7,373 bases of DNA. Source: Candidatus Galloscillospira excrementavium (GTDB lineage: Bacteria > Bacillota > Clostridia > Oscillospirales > Oscillospiraceae). The notes beneath the pieces were generated by a model, which did not search any database, was not told the origin of the DNA, and worked only from the letters and a program-made list of their open reading frames with translations. The translations under genes and the position numbers were made by a program. Shown here piece after piece: positions 1-7,373 of this stretch. The stretch lies in contig DVHW01000045.1 of assembly GCA_018711785.1 (NCBI GenBank), positions 1 through 7,373 of the forward strand, in the 5' to 3' direction. Positions within the stretch are counted from its first letter, which is position 1. The number at the start of each line of letters is the position of its first letter.

Positions 1-12
1 CTGCAACTAAAT

Positions 13-20
13 AGGGGTGA
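13..20 (+). promoter_or_regulatory. Ribosome-binding site of the DUF1540 gene
   Basis: AGGGGTGA lies seven bases before ATG 28 and differs by one base from the AGGAGGTGA-type consensus. It fixes the start of this short gene. The promoter must lie left of the window. Confidence 0.7.
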
Positions 21-27
21 TTTTGCA

Positions 28-201
28 ATGAGTTTGATTGCCTGTACCAGTAATTGCGTTTATCAGAAAGATGGCTACTGTTGTCTGGAACGGGCGCTCT
101 CCTGTGGCATGCCCAGTAAGAGTGATCCTTGCGTTAACTTCATCCCAAGAGTGCCCCAAAACTTCAGTTCTCTATACCGTGCTCCAGCAGTAAAGACCTA
201 A
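28..201 (+). CDS. DUF1540 family small cysteine-rich protein
   Basis: A 57-residue protein starting at ATG 28, seven bases after a good Shine-Dalgarno sequence (AGGGGTGA, 13-20). It begins MSLIACTSNCVYQKDGYCC and has six cysteines at residues 6, 10, 18, 19, 26 and 35, the last in a CVNFIP segment. This Cys-x3-Cys...CC...Cys...CxNF pattern is that of the DUF1540 proteins common in Clostridia, often misannotated as 'hydroxymyristoyl-ACP dehydratase'. Their role is unknown; the cysteine spacing suggests a small metal-binding fold, which is an inference. By my count the gene is 47% GC, clearly more AT-rich than its neighbours, with codons such as AGA, CTA and GTA that are scarce nearby. It is convergent with radA, and the two stop codons overlap (199-201 and 198-200). 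There is no signal peptide or membrane segment. The family call is fairly secure. Confidence 0.85.
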   Translation: MSLIACTSNCVYQKDGYCCLERALSCGMPSKSDPCVNFIPRVPQNFSSLYRAPAVKT

Positions 202-1580
202 TATAAGACCGCGGAGAGCGCCTCCAGAATGTTTCGCACACGGATGAGCTGCAGCCCCTCCGGCTGCGGAATCCGCTCTCCTCCCCTGGCAGGGACCATG
301 CACTTGGTGAAGCCCATCCGGCGCACCTCGGACAGGCGCTGTCCCAAGGCGTTAACTGTACGCAGTTCACCGGTGAGCCCCACCTCGCCGATCGCGGTCA
401 AATCGCCTGGGACCGGCTTGTCCCGGAAACTGGACGCCAGGGCAATAATGGTCGCCAAATCGGCCGCCGGCTCATCCAGATTCAACCCGTTGATGACGTT
501 GATGTAGGCGTCGCAGTTGGACACCCTCAGCCCGCCGCGGCGCTCCAGCACCGCCAGGAGCAGCATGGCCCGGTTGTAGTCGATGCCGTTGCTGGTCCGC
601 CGGGGCACGTTGAAGCTAGTGGGGACCACCAGCGCCTGGACCTCCGCCAGAATCGGCCGCACGCCCTCCATCACGCAGGTCACACAGGTCCCTGGCGTAT
701 CCTGGGGACGGCCGGACAGGAGCATTTCCGAGGGATTCGGCACCTCCGCCAGGCCGCTGTCCACCATTTCAAAGACCCCGATCTCATTGGTGGCGCCAAA
801 CCGGTTCTTCGCCGCCCGCAGAATGCGGTACGCCTGAGATTGCTCCCCCTCGAAGTAGAGCACGCAGTCCACCATGTGCTCCAGGACCTTGGGGCCCGCG
901 ATGGCTCCCTCCTTATTGACATGCCCAATGACAAAGACGGTAATTCCCTGCCCCTTGGCCAGCTGCATCAGTGTCAAGGTACAGTCCTTTACCTGTCCCA
1001 CGCTGCCCGGAGCGGCGGCAATATCATCGTTGTAGAGTGTCTGAATAGAGTCGACGATCACGATGTCCGGCTGCAGCTCCTGGACGGTCTCCAGAATATC
1101 CCCCAGATTGGTCTCAGCGTACAGATACAGCCCCTCTCCCCGAACACCCAGCCGCTCCGCCCGCAGTTTGATCTGGCGCTCTGACTCCTCGCCGGATACA
1201 TACAGGACCTTGGCGAAGCGGCAGAGGCTGTCGCAGATCTGGAGCATCAGGGTGGATTTTCCAATACCGGGGGCGCCGCCCACCAGCACCAGGGAGCCCT
1301 TCACCGCGCCGCCGCCCAGAACGCGGTCCAGCTCGCTCATCCCGGTCTCGAACCGGAGCTCCCGGCTGGCCTCCACCTCCCGGAGCTCCCGGGGGCGGTT
1401 CCTGGGGACGCGCAGGCCGCCGCTCCCCTTGGAAGCCGCCGCGGCAGCCTTTTTCCTGGTCTCTGCCGGTTGCTCCACTACCGTGTTCCAGGCCCCGCAG
1501 GCGGGACACTGGCCCTGCCATTTGGGCATCTCGTTTCCGCACTCAGTACAGTAGAATAGCGTCTTGCTCTTTGGTGCCAT
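198..1580 (-). CDS. radA: DNA repair protein RadA (recombination branch-migration ATPase)
   Basis: A 460-residue protein, the usual RadA/Sms length. In order: an N-terminal C4 zinc finger (Cys 11, 14, 25, 28, in YCTECG and CPACG); an Ala/Lys/Gly-rich linker (about 38-56); a RecA-like ATPase core with Walker A GGAPGIGKST (101-110) and Walker B DIVIVDS (172-178); the RadA signature KNRFG (258-262); and a C-terminal Lon-protease-like domain from about 285. RadA is a cytoplasmic DnaB-type ATPase that extends recombination intermediates during repair and natural transformation (family knowledge). The start is ATG 1580 (MAPKSKTLFYCTECG), 20 bases after the cwlD stop and behind a GGGGATGA-like ribosome site. 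The frame stays open upstream to 2252, but that stretch is antisense-frame noise within cwlD. No promoter is seen in the short gap, so radA is probably read from the cwlD promoter. No active-site residue is missing. Confidence 0.97.
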   Translation of the reverse strand: MAPKSKTLFYCTECGNEMPKWQGQCPACGAWNTVVEQPAETRKKAAAAASKGSGGLRVPRNRPRELREVEASRELRFETGMSELDRVLGGGAVKGSLVLVGGAPGIGKSTLMLQICDSLCRFAKVLYVSGEESERQIKLRAERLGVRGEGLYLYAETNLGDILETVQELQPDIVIVDSIQTLYNDDIAAAPGSVGQVKDCTLTLMQLAKGQGITVFVIGHVNKEGAIAGPKVLEHMVDCVLYFEGEQSQAYRILRAAKNRFGATNEIGVFEMVDSGLAEVPNPSEMLLSGRPQDTPGTCVTCVMEGVRPILAEVQALVVPTSFNVPRRTSNGIDYNRAMLLLAVLERRGGLRVSNCDAYINVINGLNLDEPAADLATIIALASSFRDKPVPGDLTAIGEVGLTGELRTVNALGQRLSEVRRMGFTKCMVPARGGERIPQPEGLQLIRVRNILEALSAVLY

Positions 1581-1600
1581 CTCAATGTCATCCCCGCATA

Positions 1601-2320
1601 TTATGTCGATTCCTGCCGCATCTGCAGGTAGGCCCCCGTCAGAGCCCCGGCAATTTTCAGCTGATAGCCGCCGTCCTGGAGCAGCCTCTCCTCCTCCGGA
1701 TTGGAGAGAAAGCCGCACTCCACCAGAATGGCCGGGCAGGTGATGTGATTCATCAGGTACACGCTGTCGGAAATCCTGGCCGCTACCCGCTGGTTTGTGG
1801 GGTCCAGCACCTCCTTCAGCAGCTCCTGGGCCCGCTGCGCCAGCGGCAGCGAGGACGCCTCGTCCGCATAGAACACCTGGGCGCCGTGATACTTCTCCGC
1901 CGGGTAGGTGTTCTGGTGGATGCTGATGAGGGTCCCGCCTTCGATGGACTCGATCCGCTCCACGCGGTTGTGCAGGTCCGAGACCTTCTTCTCCCGCAGG
2001 GTCTCCGCGTCGCTGTCGTGGAGGGAAACGTCCTCCGTGCGGAGCAGCACCGTATTGACCCCGTACAGGCCGAGCATCTGGTCCAGCCGCAGGACAATGG
2101 CCAGGTTGAGCCCGCTCTCCTCCACGCCGGACGGAGAGACCGCCCCGCCGTCCTCCCCGCCGTGTCCGGCGTCGAGGATGACGGCCTCGCCGGCAAAAGG
2201 CCCCTCGGCAAACACGTCCGCCCGGTCCGCCAGGCCGGCAAAAAGACACCACAGCGTCCCCAGGGCCAGCGCCCCGGTCACGGCACAGGAAACAATTTTT
2301 TTGACCCCTTGTCTCTGCAA
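1601..2320 (-). CDS. cwlD: N-acetylmuramoyl-L-alanine amidase, CwlD type (spore cortex maturation / germination)
   Basis: A 239-residue Amidase_3 family protein, close to the length of Bacillus CwlD. Residues 8-31 form an uncleaved signal anchor or signal peptide, followed directly by the catalytic domain. The zinc site is intact: His53 in LDAGHGG, Glu68 in EESGLNL and His135 in SIHQN. The catalytic Glu201 lies in LVECGFLSN. CwlD cleaves the stem peptide from muramic acid so that PdaA can form muramic-lactam, the cortex mark recognised by germination lytic enzymes (family knowledge). The start is TTG at 2320-2318, not ATG, preceded by AAGGGGGGAG with five bases between; no ATG lies nearby in frame. 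It heads an operon with radA. A general vegetative Amidase_3 enzyme is the alternative, but size, anchor and spore-gene surroundings favour CwlD. Confidence 0.88.
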   Translation of the reverse strand: MQRQGVKKIVSCAVTGALALGTLWCLFAGLADRADVFAEGPFAGEAVILDAGHGGEDGGAVSPSGVEESGLNLAIVLRLDQMLGLYGVNTVLLRTEDVSLHDSDAETLREKKVSDLHNRVERIESIEGGTLISIHQNTYPAEKYHGAQVFYADEASSLPLAQRAQELLKEVLDPTNQRVAARISDSVYLMNHITCPAILVECGFLSNPEEERLLQDGGYQLKIAGALTGAYLQMRQEST

Positions 2321-2327
2321 GGCAGCT

Positions 2328-2356
2328 CCCCCCTTCTCTGCACTTTATGAGGGGGG
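2328..2356 (-). promoter_or_regulatory. Possible hairpin masking the cwlD ribosome-binding site
   Basis: In the cwlD leader RNA, CCCCCCU (complement of 2350-2356) can pair over seven bases with AGGGGGG (complement of 2328-2334). The second arm is the core of the cwlD Shine-Dalgarno sequence. The 15-base loop is 2335-2349. Pairing would hide the ribosome site and lower translation from the TTG start. The complementarity is seen directly; the regulatory effect is inferred. Confidence 0.35.
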
Positions 2357-2383
2357 GCGCCCGCTTATGCGGAGGCTTTTCTT

Positions 2384-2389
2384 ATTATA
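2384..2389 (-). promoter_or_regulatory. Extended -10 promoter for cwlD-radA
   Basis: On the minus strand this is TGGTATAAT, a perfect TATAAT with the extended TG dinucleotide one base upstream. The base before the TTG start of cwlD is 63 bases downstream. At a 17-base spacer the -35 position reads TTCCCC, which is weak, so the extended -10 would carry most of the recognition. It looks like a sigma-A promoter, not a sporulation sigma site, consistent with radA being needed in growing cells. Assigned by eye. Confidence 0.6.
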
Positions 2390-2502
2390 CCACAGCCCGT
2401 CCCGCCGGGGAAGAGGGTTCCCTTTGGCTGCTCCGTCATAGGATGAAACGGGGCCGGGCGTCGATTTCCGGCGCCTCCCGCCCCGCCAATCCCATGTCAT
2501 GT

Positions 2503-2510
2503 AAGGAGGA
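2503..2510 (+). promoter_or_regulatory. Ribosome-binding site fixing the TTG start of cotJAB
   Basis: AAGGAGGA is a near-perfect Shine-Dalgarno sequence six bases before TTG 2517. No in-frame ATG stands nearby, so this site decides the start. Confidence 0.8.
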
Positions 2511-2516
2511 AGCATC

Positions 2517-2975
2517 TTGTCTCCCGACACCAAGCCCAATCCGCCTGTCTGTAATGACGCCTGCGGCACGCTGCCGGAGTGCGCGCCCCTGGCGGTCCCC
2601 TATGTGCCCTACCAGCAGACCGGCTCCCAAATGTACGGCCAGAATGATGCGCTGAACAACGGCACCCTCTTCCCCGGCCTGGACCTCCCCTTCCACCTGA
2701 AGAAAGACGCCTCCAATGTCGTCTGCACCCCTCTGGCCGAGCTCCAGGCGCTGGAGTTCGTGCTGGTGGAGCTGGGACTCTACCTGGATACCCACCAGGG
2801 TGACAGCGAGGCCTTCGCCCTCTATCAAAAGTTCGCCGCCATGGAGGAGGAGGCCCGGAAGAAGTACGAGGCCGCCAACGGTCCCCTCTTCCAGAGCTCC
2901 ACCGCCCGGGAGAAATCCTGGTCCGCCTGGCTCAAGGACCCCTGGCCCTGGAACTACACGGAAGGAGGGAAATGA
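2517..2975 (+). CDS. Fused CotJA-CotJB spore coat protein
   Basis: A 152-residue protein that joins two coat proteins usually made separately. Residues 20-63 match CotJA: the PLAVPYVPYQQ segment, then NDALNNGTLFPGLDLPF, the family's 'EAL..GTL(W/F)PxL..P(F/Y)' core. After a short linker (64-71), residues 72-150 match CotJB: LQALEFVLVELGLYLDTH, an EEARKKYE helix, and the tryptophan-rich end WLKDPWPWNY. There is no stop, ATG, GTG or TTG at the junction that would start a separate CotJB. The start is TTG 2517 behind AAGGAGGA. The N-terminus carries extra cysteines (12, 16, 22). In Bacillus the cotJ operon is made in the mother cell under sigma-E, and its products lie in the coat or under-coat with CotJC. 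The stop is three bases before the cotJC start, so the genes are probably translationally coupled. Each half is confidently recognised; the fusion rests on the read being free of indels. Confidence 0.88.
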   Translation: MSPDTKPNPPVCNDACGTLPECAPLAVPYVPYQQTGSQMYGQNDALNNGTLFPGLDLPFHLKKDASNVVCTPLAELQALEFVLVELGLYLDTHQGDSEAFALYQKFAAMEEEARKKYEAANGPLFQSSTAREKSWSAWLKDPWPWNYTEGGK

Positions 2976-2978
2976 GCT

Positions 2979-3575
2979 GTGTTCGTCTATGAGAAAAAGC
3001 TCCAGTACCCGGTCCGCATCAAGAACACCAATCCCCAGCTGGCCTCCTTTATCATCAGCCAGTACGGCGGGCCCGACGGGGAGCTGGGCGCCTCCCTGCG
3101 CTACCTCTCCCAGCGTTACGCCATGCCCTGCCCTGAGCTCAAGGGTCTGCTGACCGACATCGGCGTGGAGGAGCTGGGCCACCTGGAGATGATCGGCACC
3201 ATTGTCCACCAGCTCACTCGGAACCTGTCCCCCGACGACCCCAGGATGGGCAATTTCGCCCCCTACTTCACCGACCACGGCGTGGGCGTCTACCCTGCCG
3301 CGGCCTCCGGCTCCCCCTGGAACGCCGCCTACATCGGCGTGAAGGGCGACCCCATCTGCGACCTCACCGAGGACCTGGCCGCCGAGCAGAAGGCCCGGGT
3401 CACCTACGACAACATTCTCCGCCAGTCCGACGACCCGGATGTCAGCGATGTCATCCGCTTCCTGCGGGAGCGTGAGATCGTCCACTTCCAGCGTTTTGGC
3501 GAGGCCATCCGCATCGCCAAGGAAAAGCTGGACCAGAAAAACGTCTATTTCACCAATCCGGTGCTGGACAAATAA
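2979..3575 (+). CDS. cotJC: Spore coat protein CotJC, manganese-catalase-like
   Basis: A 198-residue protein of the Mn-catalase / ferritin-like family, slightly longer than the roughly 190 residues usual for CotJC. The dimetal ligands line up: Glu35 (GELGASLRYL), Glu65 and His68 (EELGHLEM), Glu136 (AAEQKAR) and His169, with Glu166 in the same EREIVHFQRF helix. It may therefore retain peroxide-disproportionating activity, although CotJC is best known as a coat component that interacts with CotJA. Other features are an N-terminal YEKKLQYPV segment and a central WNAAYIGVKGDP segment, both typical of CotJC. The start is GTG 2979, eight bases after AAGGAGGGA (2962-2970), which lies within the last codons of cotJAB. 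It is cytoplasmic in the mother cell with no signal peptide. A strong hairpin follows the stop. The identification is secure; catalase activity is inferred. Confidence 0.95.
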   Translation: MFVYEKKLQYPVRIKNTNPQLASFIISQYGGPDGELGASLRYLSQRYAMPCPELKGLLTDIGVEELGHLEMIGTIVHQLTRNLSPDDPRMGNFAPYFTDHGVGVYPAAASGSPWNAAYIGVKGDPICDLTEDLAAEQKARVTYDNILRQSDDPDVSDVIRFLREREIVHFQRFGEAIRIAKEKLDQKNVYFTNPVLDK

Positions 3576-3580
3576 GAACC

Positions 3581-3619
3581 ACAGGAGCGGCCGGGGATAT
3601 CCTCCCCCGCCGCTCCTGT
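3581..3619. terminator. Shared hairpin terminator between cotJC and ligA
   Basis: An 11-bp perfect stem (ACAGGAGCGGC, 3581-3591, with its complement at 3609-3619) continues, after one C-C mismatch, as five more pairs (3593-3597 with 3603-3607) around a five-base loop (TATCC). It sits in the 52-bp gap between the converging stops of cotJC and ligA. The T-run is modest on both sides: TTCTGCTT on the plus side, and on the minus side GGTTCTTATTT after the stem. It probably works in both directions, better for ligA. Confidence 0.75.
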
Positions 3620-3627
3620 TCTGCTTC

Positions 3628-6250
<2,623 letters not shown>

Positions 6251-6274
6251 TCCGTTTGCTCCTTTCCGCCGCTC

Positions 6275-6300
6275 CTCCCGTTCAAACGTGTGCCCGGGAG
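6275..6300 (-). promoter_or_regulatory. Small leader hairpin upstream of the vanZ-like gene
   Basis: A 6-bp inverted repeat (CTCCCG at 6275-6280, CGGGAG at 6295-6300) encloses a 14-base loop, between the predicted -10 and the ribosome site. It resembles no riboswitch that I know. In GC-rich DNA a 6-bp repeat can arise by chance. Confidence 0.2.
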
Positions 6301-6313
6301 CGCCGCCGCGGCC

Positions 6314-6319
6314 ATGATA
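6314..6319 (-). promoter_or_regulatory. Extended -10 promoter for the vanZ-like gene and ligA
   Basis: On the minus strand the sequence is GTGGTATCAT: TATCAT (one mismatch to TATAAT) with the extended TG one base upstream. It lies in the 120-bp gap after yunB, 63 bases before the vanZ-like start. No good -35 is seen. The element closely resembles the cwlD promoter. Assigned by eye. Confidence 0.45.
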
Positions 6320-6370
6320 CCACGGAAAGAAAAACGATTCTTGCGCTTTTCTTGCTGATTTCTTACGTTT

Positions 6371-7072
6371 TTACATCTCGCCGGGCGTGAGCTGGAGATA
6401 GGTCTCCGGCACCGCTCCCACCAGCACGGTCTCAGCCACGCAGACCTGGGTCTCCACCTGGGTGGTAAAGGTCTCCCCGGGAACGAACACCGACAGCTCC
6501 ACCGAGAGGTCGAGCATGACCCGGTGGTAGGTCTGGTTGATGCCGGCAGAGGTGAATTCATTTCGGAACTCCGCGCTGGCCGCGCCCACAGAGCGGACCT
6601 GGACCGGGATCGTCGGCCCCAGCCGGGAGAGCAGAGCGATCCCGGTCAGCTCTCCCAGAGGAATGCCAAGGGAACCGCTGTTAAGGGAATCTACTTGCTG
6701 AATAATGGCGTTCAGCAATTCTGCCCGAAGCTGGTTCATGCGGACCGTGTTGCTGGTCAGGGCGGTAATCGCCCCGGAGGAATCCTTTTCCAGTGAGATC
6801 ACATCCTGATAGGAAATGGCCTCCTGGCTCAGGGTCTGGCTGACGGCAGCGCTCACGATCTCGTTGACCCGATTTTGGACCCGGCTCTCCGCCATGGTAT
6901 TCAGCATCGGGCGTATGGCGTCGTCCAGCGCTGCAATGACTGCCAGCGCCAGGCAGACCCCCACAAGGGATGCTGCCAGGAGGGGCAGCCGGCTCCTGCG
7001 TGCCCCTCTTCCGCGCCGTTCTCTCCGCCGTATCACCGACCTTGGCACCCAAAACCGCCGCCATGTCCGCAT
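6371..7072 (-). CDS. yunB: Sporulation protein YunB
   Basis: A 233-residue protein with a basic N-terminus (RRRERRGRGARRSR), one membrane anchor at about 30-50 (LPLLAASLVGVCLALAVIAA), and an outward-facing domain matching the Spore_YunB family. Recognisable family blocks are SNTVRMNQLRAELLN, IPLGELTGIALL, GPTIPVQVRSVG, FTSAGINQTYHR and VAETVLVGAVPETY. In Bacillus yunB belongs to the mother-cell sporulation regulon and its loss impairs sporulation; its molecular role is not established. I chose ATG 7072 because GGGGGTGA ends five bases before it. An in-frame ATG at 7087 would add five residues but has no convincing ribosome site. It lies 59 bases after the methionine-gamma-lyase-like gene and 120 bases before the vanZ-like gene. 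Bacillus YunB is about 250 residues, so the length fits. Confidence 0.93.
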   Translation of the reverse strand: MRTWRRFWVPRSVIRRRERRGRGARRSRLPLLAASLVGVCLALAVIAALDDAIRPMLNTMAESRVQNRVNEIVSAAVSQTLSQEAISYQDVISLEKDSSGAITALTSNTVRMNQLRAELLNAIIQQVDSLNSGSLGIPLGELTGIALLSRLGPTIPVQVRSVGAASAEFRNEFTSAGINQTYHRVMLDLSVELSVFVPGETFTTQVETQVCVAETVLVGAVPETYLQLTPGEM

Positions 7073-7093
7073 ACAGGTCACCCCCATATGCAG

Positions 7094-7121
7094 ACTCTAT
7101 GCGCTGCCCGGCTTGTTTTAC
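7094..7121 (-). promoter_or_regulatory. Possible sigma-E-like promoter of yunB
   Basis: On the minus strand CATAGAGT (7094-7101) resembles the mother-cell sigma-E -10 (CATACAnT), with GTAAAAC (7115-7121) as a poor -35 at a 13-base spacer. Initiation would fall just upstream of the GGGGGTGA site used by ATG 7072, which agrees with that start and with yunB being sigma-E controlled in Bacillus. The -35 is weak and the match may be chance. Confidence 0.3.
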
Positions 7122-7131
7122 GACCGGGACT

Positions 7132-7373
7132 TTATTCCTCCCGCAAAATGCGCTCTACCGCCAGCAGGATGCCGGCCTTGCCGCTCTCGTAGGTAAGCCC
7201 CCCCTGGAGATAGGCGGTATAGGGCTCCCGCATGGGCGCGTCACAGGAGAGCTCAATGGAGGCCCCCTGGATGAAAGCCCCCGCCGCCATGATGACCTGG
7301 CAGTCATAGCCCGGCATGTCCCAGGGCTCCGGGGTCACATAGGAGTCCACCGGGGCGCCGAACTGGATGCCCT
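7132..7373 (-). CDS. Methionine gamma-lyase family protein (YnbB-like), C-terminal fragment
   Basis: The last 79 complete codons of a gene that enters from the right edge; the start lies outside the window. The fragment reads GIQFGAPVDSYVTPEPWDMP, followed by GYDCQVIMAAGAFIQGASIEL, and later REPYTAYLQGGLTYE. These are hallmark blocks of the PLP-dependent Met_gamma_lyase family (Pfam), also called YnbB or 'aluminium resistance protein'. The full protein is usually a little over 400 residues, so only about the last fifth is present. The lysine that binds PLP and most of the active site are outside the window. The true substrate is uncertain for most members, and the aluminium label comes from old phenotype work. 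It precedes yunB on the same strand with a gap of about 60 bp, so yunB may receive read-through from it. Confidence 0.9.
   Translation of the reverse strand, partial: GIQFGAPVDSYVTPEPWDMPGYDCQVIMAAGAFIQGASIELSCDAPMREPYTAYLQGGLTYESGKAGILLAVERILREE

Noticed and set aside
1581..2252. Upstream extension of the radA frame to 2252.
   Set aside because: The extension overlaps cwlD in another frame and is Arg/Gly-rich noise. RadA homology begins exactly at MAPKSKTLFYC with a ribosome site before it.
2437..2444. CATAGGAT upstream of cotJAB as a sigma-E or sigma-K -10 element.
   Set aside because: It matches CATAnnnT, but I could not find a fitting -35 at any accepted spacing, so I do not call a promoter. 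A sporulation promoter is still expected somewhere in 2321-2516.
6330..6372. AAAAACG...CGTTTTT inverted repeat after yunB as a terminator.
   Set aside because: The 7-bp arms are mostly A-T, the loop is 29 bases, and one arm overlaps the yunB stop. The stem would be too weak to call.
7106..7127. CCCGG...CCGGG inverted repeat between the methionine-gamma-lyase-like gene and yunB as a terminator.
   Set aside because: It has only five pairs, a 12-base loop and no T-run after it on the minus strand.

Overview
The window looks like chromosomal DNA from an endospore-forming, high-GC member of the Clostridia. The gene families (CotJ coat proteins, CwlD-type amidase, YunB, DUF1540, clostridial-type LigA) and the GC-rich codon use point to the Oscillospiraceae, in the Flavonifractor / Pseudoflavonifractor / Lawsonibacter neighbourhood. 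The family-level placement is an inference from protein style, not from a database match. I see no rRNA, tRNA, CRISPR array, insertion sequence, prophage or plasmid gene.

Layout, left to right. (1) 28-201, plus: a 57-residue cysteine-rich DUF1540 protein, whose stop codon overlaps that of the convergent radA. (2) 198-2320, minus: a two-gene operon, cwlD (spore-cortex amidase) then radA (recombination ATPase), led by an extended -10 promoter near 2384-2389. (3) 2517-3575, plus: the cotJ spore-coat operon, divergent from cwlD. CotJA and CotJB are read as one continuous 152-residue protein, followed by CotJC, a manganese-catalase-like protein. (4) 3581-3619: a strong hairpin between the convergent cotJC and ligA, probably a shared terminator. 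(5) 3628-6250, minus: a VanZ-family membrane protein gene overlapping the start of ligA (NAD-dependent DNA ligase) by 38 bp. (6) 6371-7072, minus: yunB, a sporulation protein. (7) 7132-7373, minus: the C-terminal end of a methionine-gamma-lyase-family (YnbB / 'aluminium resistance') PLP protein, cut by the window edge.

How the genes fit together. Two themes are interleaved: sporulation and germination (cwlD, cotJAB, cotJC, yunB) and DNA maintenance (radA, ligA). CwlD is needed to make the muramic-lactam cortex that germination enzymes recognise, and the CotJ proteins belong to the spore coat or its underlayer. YunB is a sporulation protein of ill-defined role. RadA and LigA are housekeeping proteins that share transcripts with cwlD and a VanZ-like protein respectively.

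I did not find an undescribed multi-gene system. The points most worth a second look are the CotJA-CotJB fusion, a possible hairpin masking the cwlD ribosome-binding site, the vanZ-ligA overlap, and the AT-rich DUF1540 gene that shares its stop region with radA.
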